In this document: piece by piece, positions 1-7,089 of the stretch
Numbering within the stretch: the first letter of the stretch is position 1
How the letters are laid out: each line of letters opens with the position of its first letter
Source of the DNA: Candidatus Hydrogenedentota bacterium
GTDB taxonomy: Bacteria; Hydrogenedentota; Hydrogenedentia; Hydrogenedentales; SLHB01
Direction of reading: 5' to 3'
Length of the DNA: 24,038 bases
Assembly: GCA_035416745.1 (NCBI GenBank)
Contig: DAOLNV010000054.1
Location: 1-24,038 of the forward strand
Notes under the pieces: model-generated
Database searches by the model: none
The model's input: the letters and a program-made list of their open reading frames with translations, nothing else
Told to the model about the DNA's origin: nothing
Translations under genes and position numbers: made by a program

Positions 1-7
1 TATCAAG

Positions 8-94
8 TGGTGGGCGAGGAGGGACTCGAACCCTCAATCCCTTGCGGGCAACGGATTTTAAGTCCGTCGTGTATACCAATTCCACCACTCGCCC
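8..94 (-). tRNA. tRNA-Leu, anticodon UAA
   Basis: Read on the minus strand, the sequence folds as a class II tRNA. The 7-bp acceptor stem GGGCGAG/CTCGCCC, a D arm, an anticodon arm ACGGA-CTTAAAA-TCCGT and a T arm GAGGG-TTCGAGT-CCCTC are all present. The loop CTTAAAA gives anticodon UAA, which reads leucine UUA/UUG codons. A long variable arm with a CCC-GCAA-GGG stem is the hallmark of tRNA-Leu. The 3' CCA is encoded in the DNA at positions 8-10. It lies 103 bases downstream of tRNA-Cys on the same strand and is probably co-transcribed with it. Confidence 0.96.
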
Positions 95-197
95 CGGCTG
101 AAAGGTGCGCGGCATCTGGGTTGCGCGGCGTTATTGTAAAGGTTCCGCGGGGATCGGGGCAAGGGTGTAATTGGGATACGCCGGACGGGTACAAAAA

Positions 198-271
198 TGG
201 AGGCGGCACCCGGAATCGAACCGGGAAACATGGCTTTGCAGGCCACTGCCTTACCTTTTGGCTATGCCGCC
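198..271 (-). tRNA. tRNA-Cys, anticodon GCA
   Basis: The minus strand folds as a 74-base class I tRNA including an encoded CCA. The acceptor stem is GGCGGCA/TGCCGCC with discriminator U, the usual identity base of bacterial tRNA-Cys. The D stem is GCC/GGC, the anticodon arm is GTGGC-CTGCAAA-GCCAT, and the T arm is CCCGG-TTCGATT-CCGGG. The loop CTGCAAA gives anticodon GCA. It is the first gene behind the promoter at 285-314. Confidence 0.96.
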
Positions 272-284
272 TCTTGCAAGCCAA

Positions 285-314
285 ATTCTATCCAACACAT
301 GCGGGGGAAGTCAA
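285..314 (-). promoter_or_regulatory. sigma70-type promoter of the tRNA-Cys/tRNA-Leu unit
   Basis: On the minus strand TTGACT (314-309) and TAGAAT (290-285) are separated by 18 bases. Each hexamer matches the sigma70 consensus at five of six positions. The -10 box ends 13 bases before the tRNA-Cys 5' end, so transcription would begin just ahead of it. This is the best promoter in the window and suggests housekeeping transcription of both tRNAs. Confidence 0.75.
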
Positions 315-565
315 CATGCGGGTTGCGTTGTGGGCTTCGCAGTTCGCGTGAGCGCGCGATACTGGTCTGCAAGGCTATGTGCCACTCTGAGGTCGAGGAA
401 TGAAGGCAAGACGCTTGCGCCGTGTTGTTGATGACCTCCGCACGCGATGATCTCGGACAAGAGGCCCAAGGGATTCCCATGCATAGACGGACCGGGGCGT
501 TGCTCCGGAGCCAGCGGCCGCAAGCGCGGCGTGGTCAGGAAATCATGCCACACTGAGAGCGTTCA

Positions 566-590
566 CGAATCGATCTGAACGATCTATTCG
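566..590 (-). terminator. stem-loop just downstream of the phosphoesterase stop
   Basis: CGAATCGATC and GATCTATTCG form a 10-bp stem with one internal mismatch around a 5-base loop. It sits 37 bases past the phosphoesterase stop codon on the minus strand. The location fits a transcript-end structure, but no run of T follows. It could instead be an mRNA-stabilising hairpin. The loop bases TGAAC are also complementary to the adjacent GTTCA at 561-565, giving an alternative pairing. Confidence 0.35.
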
Positions 591-627
591 GCCTGGGTGA
601 TCTCTTCTCTGTTGCGGCATGTCCGTT

Positions 628-1125
628 TTATTGCCGGTTGAATTGTTTCTCGAACCGCACGTCGCCGGTGAGTTCGTGTATCGCGGCGCGTATGCTGTTG
701 CCGGAGATGGTAATCAGGGCGAAGGATGGCCGGTGGCCCCGGCTTTCGGGCCCTTTCAGGTGGCCGGGATTCAGGTAGATTGTGGCGCCGGCGCGTTCGA
801 TGGCTGGTTCGTGGGTATGGCCGGTCATAACGATGTCGGCGCTGCGTTCGGAGTGGCGCAGGTCTTTCATGGCGTGCGCGGCGGAAATGGTAACGCCTTC
901 GACTTCCTCTACAATGCGGTTGGGCACGCGGATGTTGTGATAGGCGTTGCACCACAATCCGGGCACGATGCGCACATTCGTCTCGACCATCGCCAGTTCT
1001 TCGGCGTCGGGGTAGTCGTCGCCGAGATGGAAGAACAGTGTCGCGCCCAATTGTTTCATCATGTCCACCGCCTGATACATCAGAGACCGGTTGCCGTGAG
1101 TATCGCTCAGAACGCCCAGGATCAC
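628..1125 (-). CDS. YfcE/MJ0936-family metallophosphoesterase
   Basis: This is a small cytoplasmic calcineurin-like phosphoesterase of 165 aa, predicted to hydrolyse phosphodiesters with two bound metal ions. Metal ligands are visible in family order: D8 and H10 (SDTHGN), D36 (LGDD), N60 (WCN), H84 (AAH) and H103/H105 (GHTH). The usual GNC(D/N) motif is altered to GLWCNAY. The GTG start at 1125 is chosen because AGGAGA at 1135-1140 lies nine bases upstream. It also places the motif residues where short members of this family have them. An in-frame ATG at 1161 would add 12 residues but has no ribosome site and sits almost at the predicted transcription start. The physiological substrate is unknown. 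Confidence 0.88.
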   Translation of the reverse strand: MILGVLSDTHGNRSLMYQAVDMMKQLGATLFFHLGDDYPDAEELAMVETNVRIVPGLWCNAYHNIRVPNRIVEEVEGVTISAAHAMKDLRHSERSADIVMTGHTHEPAIERAGATIYLNPGHLKGPESRGHRPSFALITISGNSIRAAIHELTGDVRFEKQFNRQ

Positions 1126-1172
1126 GATATGGCTTCTCCTGCTGTTTTTGCGGGGGCTCATTCGGGGACGTA

Positions 1173-1178
1173 ATTATA
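1173..1178 (-). promoter_or_regulatory. candidate -10 box of the phosphoesterase gene
   Basis: The minus strand reads a perfect TATAAT here. The spaced -35 position (near 1196-1201, TAGAAG) is weak. Transcription from about 1166 would leave roughly a 40-base leader before the GTG start, with the AGGAGA ribosome site inside it. Confidence 0.45.
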
Positions 1179-1418
1179 CGGGTGGCGGGGAGGCTCTTCT
1201 ACAATGCAAATCAGGGGATGGCAATTGTGAGCGGGCTGACGGCGTATCAGGCATTCAACGCGGTCTTTGGGCCAAACAGGCGCCTGTGCCTGAACCGAGG
1301 GATTGCTGAGGCAGTCTTCCCGGGCGCTTGTATGTGGGGCCCAGCTTGCTTACCATGGAGCGGCAACAAGGAGCGTGGACCATCCCTGGCAGGGGGAACT
1401 TCACCGGGAGGATTCGTC

Positions 1419-2273
1419 ATGCGCACGTACGCTGTGTTCGCAACCTTCTTTATGGCATCGCTCGCTGGCGTGAGCGCTCTGGGGCAGCCTATCATGGCGC
1501 CCCTTGCCGGGAAGGACGAGGTCGGCGCGCCGGACCGCGTCGAGAACTGGCAAGGAAAGACTATTCTGGTGTTTGCGCCGCATCCCGACGACGACACCTT
1601 CTCGATGGGCGGGACACTGGCACGGCTGGTTACGAACGGCAACAAGGTCGTTGTCGTCATCTACACTAACGACAACCGCGGCTCGAAGGATCTCGAGATG
1701 AGTCGGGAACGCCTGGCGCAGATTCGCCGCGCGGAAGAGGAGGCAGCCTGTCTCATCCTGGGCATCTCGAAAGAAAGCATCGTCTGGCTGGGCTATGAAG
1801 ACGGTGACCTCGAGTATGCCGACCCACAGCGTTTGCGCGGAGAGGTGTGCCGCCTCATCAAGATACACCGGCCTGACGCCGTGTTTTGCCCGGACCCGGG
1901 CTCGAAATGGCAGCAGTGGCACAAGACCGACCACCGCATGTCTGCGAACATAACAAAGGATGCGTTTATCGCCGCTGAGTGGCACCTCTACTATCCCCAG
2001 CACCTTCTTGACGAGGGGCTGAAACCCTATGCGGTGCCTGTGGCGTACTATTATTATTCGCAGGAGCCCAACTACGAAGTGGACATTACGGATTTCATCA
2101 ACAAGAAGGTGAAAGCTTCGGCGGCGCATGTGAGCCAGTTCGAGCCGGCGACAACCAAGTATACGCCGGACATGGCGGACACCGTGTTTCAGGAGATTGA
2201 CAAGGGGCTCAAGGCTTACCATGCGGCCGAGAACCGGTTCGTGGAACGGTTCCGGCGCGAAGAAGCGCCGTGA
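1419..2273 (+). CDS. secreted PIG-L family deacetylase (LmbE-like)
   Basis: This 284-aa protein belongs to the PIG-L/LmbE zinc hydrolases, which remove acetyl groups from N-acetylglucosamine-type sugars. The metal site is readable: PHPDDD at about residues 54-59 and the second motif HKTDHR at about 168-173. The usual helix with R, E and A residues (RLAQIRRAEEEAA) lies between them. A signal peptide covers about residues 1-22, with a hydrophobic stretch followed by SALG-QP, so the enzyme is probably exported. The ATG at 1419 has GGGAGG about seven bases upstream. The open frame continues far upstream without a start that would preserve the signal peptide. A GNAT gene follows 24 bases later. 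The substrate is unknown; an exported enzyme suggests an envelope or environmental glycan. Confidence 0.88.
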   Translation: MRTYAVFATFFMASLAGVSALGQPIMAPLAGKDEVGAPDRVENWQGKTILVFAPHPDDDTFSMGGTLARLVTNGNKVVVVIYTNDNRGSKDLEMSRERLAQIRRAEEEAACLILGISKESIVWLGYEDGDLEYADPQRLRGEVCRLIKIHRPDAVFCPDPGSKWQQWHKTDHRMSANITKDAFIAAEWHLYYPQHLLDEGLKPYAVPVAYYYYSQEPNYEVDITDFINKKVKASAAHVSQFEPATTKYTPDMADTVFQEIDKGLKAYHAAENRFVERFRREEAP

Positions 2274-2297
2274 CATCTCGCCGGGAGTTTCAAGTAT

Positions 2298-2846
2298 ATG
2301 TCGCAGTTGAAGATGGAACATCCTGACCTGTGGCTGATTCCACAGATTCCGGTCCCGGACGAATACCTTCTGCGCAATTACAGGGAAGGCGATGAGGCGG
2401 GTCTCAGCCGCGTGTTTTTATCAGGAAAACTTGGGATGGAGACCCCGGGTCTGGTCCGTGAATCACTCACAAAACACCCTTGCTTCACACCCGAACGCCT
2501 GTTCGTTGTGGAGTATGCGGGTGCGATTGTGGGCACGGCGTCGGCGTGGGTAAATGAATACGAGCCTGCCAAGGGTTATCTCCACATGGTAGGGGTACTT
2601 GAACGCCATCGTGGGAAACGGCTCGGGGCACTCGTAACCGTTGCCGCCATGAAGTATCATAGGGACCTCGGATTCCAGGCGCAACAGCTCGATACAGACG
2701 ATTGGCGGGAAGCCGCCGTGCGTCTCTACCTTGACCTTGGCTTTGTACCCGTATACGTGGACGAGACCCATCCCGGGCGGTGGCGAACACTTGCGACGAA
2801 GCTGGGCCGTCTTGGCGCGTTGCAGCAAGCCATCGAGAAGGTTTGA
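2298..2846 (+). CDS. GNAT family N-acetyltransferase
   Basis: This 182-aa protein has the GNAT fold that transfers an acetyl group from acetyl-CoA. The pyrophosphate-binding motif A is clear at about residues 98-118 (VGVLERHRGKRLG, with the R-G-x-x-x-G signature). The C-terminal motif B is RLYLDLGFVPVY at about 142-153. The arrangement resembles the MshD/mycothiol-synthase-like branch, but that does not fix the substrate. GGGAG at about 2283 serves as a distant ribosome site. It follows the PIG-L gene by 24 bases, so the two are probably co-transcribed. A deacetylase next to an acetyltransferase suggests amino-sugar chemistry, although one partner appears exported and the other cytoplasmic. 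Confidence 0.82.
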   Translation: MSQLKMEHPDLWLIPQIPVPDEYLLRNYREGDEAGLSRVFLSGKLGMETPGLVRESLTKHPCFTPERLFVVEYAGAIVGTASAWVNEYEPAKGYLHMVGVLERHRGKRLGALVTVAAMKYHRDLGFQAQQLDTDDWREAAVRLYLDLGFVPVYVDETHPGRWRTLATKLGRLGALQQAIEKV

Positions 2847-2863
2847 GACCGGCTGTCCGTGAT

Positions 2864-2869
2864 AGAATA
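2864..2869 (+). promoter_or_regulatory. weak candidate -10 box for mnmG
   Basis: TAGAAT matches the sigma70 -10 consensus at five of six positions, 69 bases before the mnmG start. The nearest -35-like TTGAGA (2844-2849) is only 14 bases away, which is too close for a standard promoter. The gene may instead rely on readthrough from the GNAT gene. Confidence 0.25.
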
Positions 2870-2938
2870 TGCCGATGGGCGAAAGGCGTTTCCGGCCATA
2901 GCCTTGGACACAGATGGCATAAGAGACCGGTCATCCCC

Positions 2939-4819
2939 ATGGATCATCGTGATTTTGATGTGATTGTCGTTGGCGGCGGCCATGCGGGCGTCGAGGCGGC
3001 GCTAGCATGTGCGAGGACGGGCCACCGCACGCTTCTGGCGACCATGCAGCTCGACAGCATCGCGAAGATGTCGTGCAATCCCGCTATCGGCGGTACGGCC
3101 AAAGGCCAGGTCGTCCGCGAGATCGATGCTTTGGGCGGTGAAATGGCTCGTTGCATCGACTGGACAGGCATTCAGTACAAGATGTTGAACCGTTCGAAGG
3201 GTCCGGCGGTCCATTCACCGCGCGCCCAGGCCGACCGCACGGCGTACCAGTACGACATGAAGCGGGTATGCGAAGCGCAGGCGAATCTGACGCTGCGTCA
3301 GGCCTCCGCAGAAGCGTTTCTGGTGCACGGAGACGAAATAGCCGGCATTCGCACGAATCTGGGCGCTGAAATCACGGGCCGGGCGGTTATTGTGTGCACG
3401 GGGACGTTCCTGGGCGGGAAACTGCATTTTGGGATGGTCGACTTGCCCGGGGGGCGGGCCGGAGACGCCTCGGCGCATGGTCTGTCGCAGTGCTACCGGG
3501 AGCTCGGTTTCGCCGTGGGACGTCTCAAGACGGGTACCTGCGCCCGTATTCACCGGCGAAGCATTTGCACGGATGTCATGACGCCTTCGCCCGGCGACGC
3601 AGATCCGCGTCCGTTTTCGTTCTCGACGCCGCTGGAGGGATTCGACCCGAACAAAGTCGTGTGCTGGATGACGTATTCGAACGAGGCGACACAACGCGTG
3701 ATCCGCGCGAACCTGGACCGCTCGCCGCTGTACTCGGGCAAGATCGAGGGCATTGGTATCCGTTATTGCCCGAGCATTGAAGATAAGGTGGTGAAATTCC
3801 CGGATAAGAACCGCCATCACATTTTCCTTGAGCCCGAGGGTCTCACTACGCAGGAAGTGTACGTCAATGGCATGTCGACGAGCCTTCCGGAAGACGTCCA
3901 GCTCGCCATGCTGCATACGGTGCCGGGCCTGGAAGAAGCTGAGATCGTCCGTCCCGGATACGCCGTCGAATACGATTTTATTTACCCCACGCAGCTTAAA
4001 CCCAGCCTGGAGACCAAGAGCGTGCGCGGTTTGTTCCACGCGGGCCAGATCAATGGTACGTCGGGCTATGAAGAGGCCGCCGCACAAGGTCTATACGCGG
4101 CATTGAACGTGATTCGGTGGCTCGAAGGGGCGGAGCCGCTCTACATCCCGCGCAGTGAAGCTTATATCGGCGTGATGATCGACGATTTGGTGACGCGGGG
4201 CGTGCTGGAGCCCTACCGATTGTTCACGTCGCGCGCCGAGTACCGTCTCCTTCTGCGCCACGATAACGCCGACGTGCGGCTGGCCCGCTACGGCATCGCG
4301 GACGAGTCCTTCAAGCGCACTGTTCGCGACAAGGAGTTGCGGGTCGAAGCGGAGCTGAAACGCTTGAAGGCTGCCCTCGTGCACCCGTCCGAGGAATTGA
4401 ACCGGCTGCTTGTTGGCGCCGGAGAAAAAACGGTCACCATGCCCCAGCCGGCCGCGCAACTGTTGCGGCGCGTGAAGGTATCCATCAAAGATGTATGGCG
4501 TTTCGCGCCGCCCCGCGCGCCCCTCTCCTTCGAAGAAGCGGAACAGGTTGAAATCCGCTGCAAGTACGAGGGTTATTTCGCGCGCCAGGAACGGGATGTG
4601 GAGCGGTTCCACAGCTCGGAATCCCGAACCATCCCGCCGGAACTCGACTTCTTCACCGTTCCGGGCATACCGTATGAGGCGAAGCAGCGGTTCAGCGAAG
4701 TGCGGCCGGTGAATTTCGGCCAGGCGGGGCGGATCCCGGGCATTCGCTCGTGTGACATCGCGTCATTGCTCGTGTACGTGGAGAAGCTCTCGCGCGAGAA
4801 ACAATCGGCCAGAGCCTGA
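2939..4819 (+). CDS. mnmG: tRNA uridine-5-carboxymethylaminomethyl modification enzyme MnmG (GidA)
   Basis: MnmG works with the GTPase MnmE to install the (carboxymethyl)aminomethyl group on wobble U34 of certain tRNAs, using FAD, NADH and a folate one-carbon donor. The 626-aa length matches the family (about 630). The N-terminal FAD-binding loop GGGHAG is at residues 12-17. SCNPAIGG with C46 and RYCPSIEDK with C277 carry the two conserved cysteines. NGTSGYEEAAAQG and FTSRAEYRLLLRHDNAD mark the FAD domain end and the helical tRNA/MnmE-binding region. One oddity is LKTGTCAR where the family usually has LKTGTPPR. The ATG at 2939 begins right before the FAD strand, as in homologues. Neither mnmE nor rsmG, common neighbours, is in the window. 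Confidence 0.97.
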   Translation: MDHRDFDVIVVGGGHAGVEAALACARTGHRTLLATMQLDSIAKMSCNPAIGGTAKGQVVREIDALGGEMARCIDWTGIQYKMLNRSKGPAVHSPRAQADRTAYQYDMKRVCEAQANLTLRQASAEAFLVHGDEIAGIRTNLGAEITGRAVIVCTGTFLGGKLHFGMVDLPGGRAGDASAHGLSQCYRELGFAVGRLKTGTCARIHRRSICTDVMTPSPGDADPRPFSFSTPLEGFDPNKVVCWMTYSNEATQRVIRANLDRSPLYSGKIEGIGIRYCPSIEDKVVKFPDKNRHHIFLEPEGLTTQEVYVNGMSTSLPEDVQLAMLHTVPGLEEAEIVRPGYAVEYDFIYPTQLKPSLETKSVRGLFHAGQINGTSGYEEAAAQGLYAALNVIRWLEGAEPLYIPRSEAYIGVMIDDLVTRGVLEPYRLFTSRAEYRLLLRHDNADVRLARYGIADESFKRTVRDKELRVEAELKRLKAALVHPSEELNRLLVGAGEKTVTMPQPAAQLLRRVKVSIKDVWRFAPPRAPLSFEEAEQVEIRCKYEGYFARQERDVERFHSSESRTIPPELDFFTVPGIPYEAKQRFSEVRPVNFGQAGRIPGIRSCDIASLLVYVEKLSREKQSARA

Positions 4820-4878
4820 ATGCGCATAGATACGGCAATAGAGAAACCCATCCCATAGGAGGTCGCAGGCGTAAGAGC

Positions 4879-5958
4879 ATGGACGAATCCGGACACAAAG
4901 AACCATGGAATCCCGCATACCGCCATCCGCTCGAGAAGGGCGAGGTGATGCAGTTGTGCGCTGGGATGCCGCAAGTCGCAACGCGCGACCTTGGCGCCGC
5001 CGAGCACGACTCGCTCCGTGCATTGAAGCGCGCATTTCTAAGGAAAGCCGTGAGGCGCGGCGTTGTGGGGTTTCTTGTGTTGGGTGGTGTGGCATACCTG
5101 ACGTTCATCCTGTTCCAGTGGAAAGAGGGAGGCTTGTGGTCTGATCTGTTTGCGGGCGCTCTTGGCGTAGGCGGTGTGATTTGGGGCCTTTTCACATTGA
5201 TTCAGACAGTGGACCTCCTGATTCGGCGCTGGATCTTGAGACGCGCCCGTGACGCAGGGTATGTACGCGTGTTCGAAGGGACGCTTAATGCCGGGGACTT
5301 TACCGATAAGACGCGCCGCTGGCTCGAAAAGACCGGTCTCGTGCACGACGATGCCGGCGTTCCCAACACGATTGAGCTGTACGCGGACCACAATGTCGTG
5401 CACCAGATCAACGGCGAGGAACCGGAAGACTGGGTTTCCGTGATACTCACCCATGCGGCCGCCGTGCCGGAAGACCCGCTGATTCTGGATGTTCCCGCCG
5501 ATTGGTTTCCCGATGCGGCGGAAGGCTGTATGCAGCGGCGGCGGCAAACGGCCACCGAGCATGAGGAAATCCTGACCTACGCGGATGTGGGACGCAGACG
5601 GCTGAGTCAGATTCCGCTCTTATGGGGAGTGCCGGTATTCCTCGCGTTGGTGTTTCTCATGCACAAACTGCTTGAGTTGGACGCCGCATTGGTCGCGTGG
5701 GTATCCGGCGCGATTGCCGCCGCCATCACCATTTACAATGTCGTACACACGCGGCGAAAAGTCAACGCTTTGCTCGAAGACGCCGAATTCGGTTGGATTA
5801 TCATCTTGACGCCTCAGAGGGACTCGGAGGACGGTCACAAGGAATCGTGGGAACATGGCCCGGCCACGGAGTTTCTTCCCGCCTCGGAGACATTGTGGAG
5901 TTTCGCCGGGCGTCCTGCCGCGTGGCGTTACGGCGCTACCTTCCGGCCACGTTCGTAA
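4879..5958 (+). CDS. four-helix membrane protein of unknown function
   Basis: No family was recognised in this 359-aa protein. Four hydrophobic segments are visible at about residues 61-80, 89-113, 245-262 and 268-290. They form two hairpins separated by a soluble region of about 130 residues. Short basic stretches flank the helices (RRWILRRAR, TRRK), which would place the N-terminus, middle domain and C-terminus in the cytoplasm by the positive-inside rule. A strong ribosome-site sequence AGGAGGT (4857-4863) precedes the ATG, but the gap of 15 bases is unusually long and no closer in-frame start exists. The gene begins 59 bases after mnmG and ends 11 bases from the stop of the convergent methyltransferase gene. 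Confidence 0.72.
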   Translation: MDESGHKEPWNPAYRHPLEKGEVMQLCAGMPQVATRDLGAAEHDSLRALKRAFLRKAVRRGVVGFLVLGGVAYLTFILFQWKEGGLWSDLFAGALGVGGVIWGLFTLIQTVDLLIRRWILRRARDAGYVRVFEGTLNAGDFTDKTRRWLEKTGLVHDDAGVPNTIELYADHNVVHQINGEEPEDWVSVILTHAAAVPEDPLILDVPADWFPDAAEGCMQRRRQTATEHEEILTYADVGRRRLSQIPLLWGVPVFLALVFLMHKLLELDAALVAWVSGAIAAAITIYNVVHTRRKVNALLEDAEFGWIIILTPQRDSEDGHKESWEHGPATEFLPASETLWSFAGRPAAWRYGATFRPRS

Positions 5959-5969
5959 AGCGGGGCACG

Positions 5970-6881
5970 CTATCCGAGCAGCTTTTGGGCCTTGGCCACA
6001 AGGTCTGTGGGGGCATCAGGACGGGCGGCAAACCGCTGCACCCATTGGGCGGCCTCCTGGGACCGTCCCAGGATTGCGAGCAGTTTTGCCAACATCACAT
6101 AGGCCTCGTGAAAAGAAGGGTCCTCTTGAATTCCGCGCTCGAGGGTTTCGACGGCGGCTTTGTTGTTCCCGGCACGCAGAAAGAGATCAGCCGCGTAGAA
6201 ACATGTTTCGGGGTGTCCAGGGTCCAATTCAAACCCCATGAGGACATAGTTGAGGGCCTTGTCGGCGCGTCCCTGCTGGTCAAACCGTTGTGCGGCAGCG
6301 ACGAGCCCGTTCAGACGAGCGCCCGGGTCACAATCCTTGGGGCAGAAAAACGAACCGTATCTGCCGCACGGCAACTCGAATTCTTTATGGACGGATGGAA
6401 AGCGCAGAAAGTCCTGGACCTCCCACTGGCTTCGATGCAATTCCCCCGGGTTGCCGTATTGCTCGGGATGGTCCCAGCCGTGCCCGAGGGGAATGTTGAC
6501 GAGCAATGCCCTTGTCGCACGGGAATAGAGATGGTCAAGTACTTCATCGGCCTCATCTTTCTCGAGATGTTCGATGATGTCGCCGGCGATGATGAGTTCG
6601 TAGGCATCGAGGCCCGCGGCGGCGTCTCGTACGTCGCCGATGCGGATAGACGAATAGAGGCTGCGATGGTGGTCCTGAATGTAGGGTTCGAAGAGCTCGA
6701 GTCCGTCGATACACGTGTTCCATTCCGCGGGTTGAACACGGCCTTCGTAGACGTCAAGATACATTCGGCACAGGAAGCCCCACAATCCGAACCCGCACCC
6801 GACATCCAGTACGGATTGCGGTTTGAGGCCGATAATGTACGTCAGACAATGGGAAATGTGTACCGAAGTGCTTACAGGCAT
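5970..6881 (-). CDS. SAM-dependent methyltransferase fused to TPR repeats
   Basis: The N-terminal half of this 303-aa protein is a class I methyltransferase. Motif I VLDVGCGFG is near residues 24-32, an acidic residue follows in GLELFEP near 60-66, and AGDIIEHLEKDEA near 99-111 resembles the motif of Methyltransf_11/23-type enzymes. From about residue 191 to 289 the sequence has TPR-like helical repeats (GRADKAL, NPGHP-like DPGHPETC, GNNKAAVETL, GRSQEAAQW). The fusion suggests methylation within a protein complex; the substrate is unknown. GGAGG at 6887-6891 lies five bases before the ATG at 6881. An ATG one codon earlier is only two bases from it and is less likely. The gene converges on the membrane-protein gene at 5958 without an obvious terminator. 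Confidence 0.85.
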   Translation of the reverse strand: MPVSTSVHISHCLTYIIGLKPQSVLDVGCGFGLWGFLCRMYLDVYEGRVQPAEWNTCIDGLELFEPYIQDHHRSLYSSIRIGDVRDAAAGLDAYELIIAGDIIEHLEKDEADEVLDHLYSRATRALLVNIPLGHGWDHPEQYGNPGELHRSQWEVQDFLRFPSVHKEFELPCGRYGSFFCPKDCDPGARLNGLVAAAQRFDQQGRADKALNYVLMGFELDPGHPETCFYAADLFLRAGNNKAAVETLERGIQEDPSFHEAYVMLAKLLAILGRSQEAAQWVQRFAARPDAPTDLVAKAQKLLG

Positions 6882-7010
6882 CATCGCCTCCTTTTCTCTA
6901 CCCTACCGGAAGCGGCACATCCCCGCAAGGCGAAAAGGCGTGCTCGCGGACTTCCTTGCACGCTCCGGCTCAACTGCCAGGGCAGAGACCGCCGGGAGTG
7001 GGAGTACTGT

Positions 7011-7040
7011 TTGGGATGACGGCCTCTTATGCACTAAAAT
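7011..7040 (+). promoter_or_regulatory. candidate promoter of the ceramidase-like gene
   Basis: TTGGGA (7011-7016) and TAAAAT (7035-7040) are 18 bases apart. They match the sigma70 consensus at four and five of six positions. The leader to the ATG at 7090 would be about 43 bases and contains GAGGA at 7075-7079. Confidence 0.5.
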
Positions 7041-7089
7041 GGATGCTCCCGTTTGCAGGAAGTGACCCACTTCCGAGGATACAACCGGC

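Larger units (their letters stand above)
272..627. other. 356-base intergenic region without a convincing gene
   Basis: Apart from the tRNA promoter near its left end, this stretch holds no open frame with a plausible start and family resemblance. It contains several small dyads: CCGGGGC-GTT-GCTCCGG at 492-508 (seven pairs, one G-U), GCCGC-AAGC-GCGGC at 517-530, and the longer stem-loop at 566-590. No T-tract follows any of them on either strand. A small RNA cannot be excluded, but nothing identifies one. Confidence 0.5.

Noticed and set aside
1038..1418. N-terminal extension of the PIG-L frame
   Set aside because: It overlaps the phosphoesterase gene in antisense and would bury the signal peptide. 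The ATG at 1419 has a proper ribosome site.
1419..2846. Mycothiol-type pathway from the PIG-L and MshD-like GNAT pair
   Set aside because: The deacetylase has a signal peptide, and no cysteine ligase (MshC) or adjacent dedicated glycosyltransferase is present.
5697..7019. Open frame of 440 codons on the plus strand
   Set aside because: It is antisense to the methyltransferase-TPR gene, which has clear motifs, and it begins inside the membrane-protein gene.
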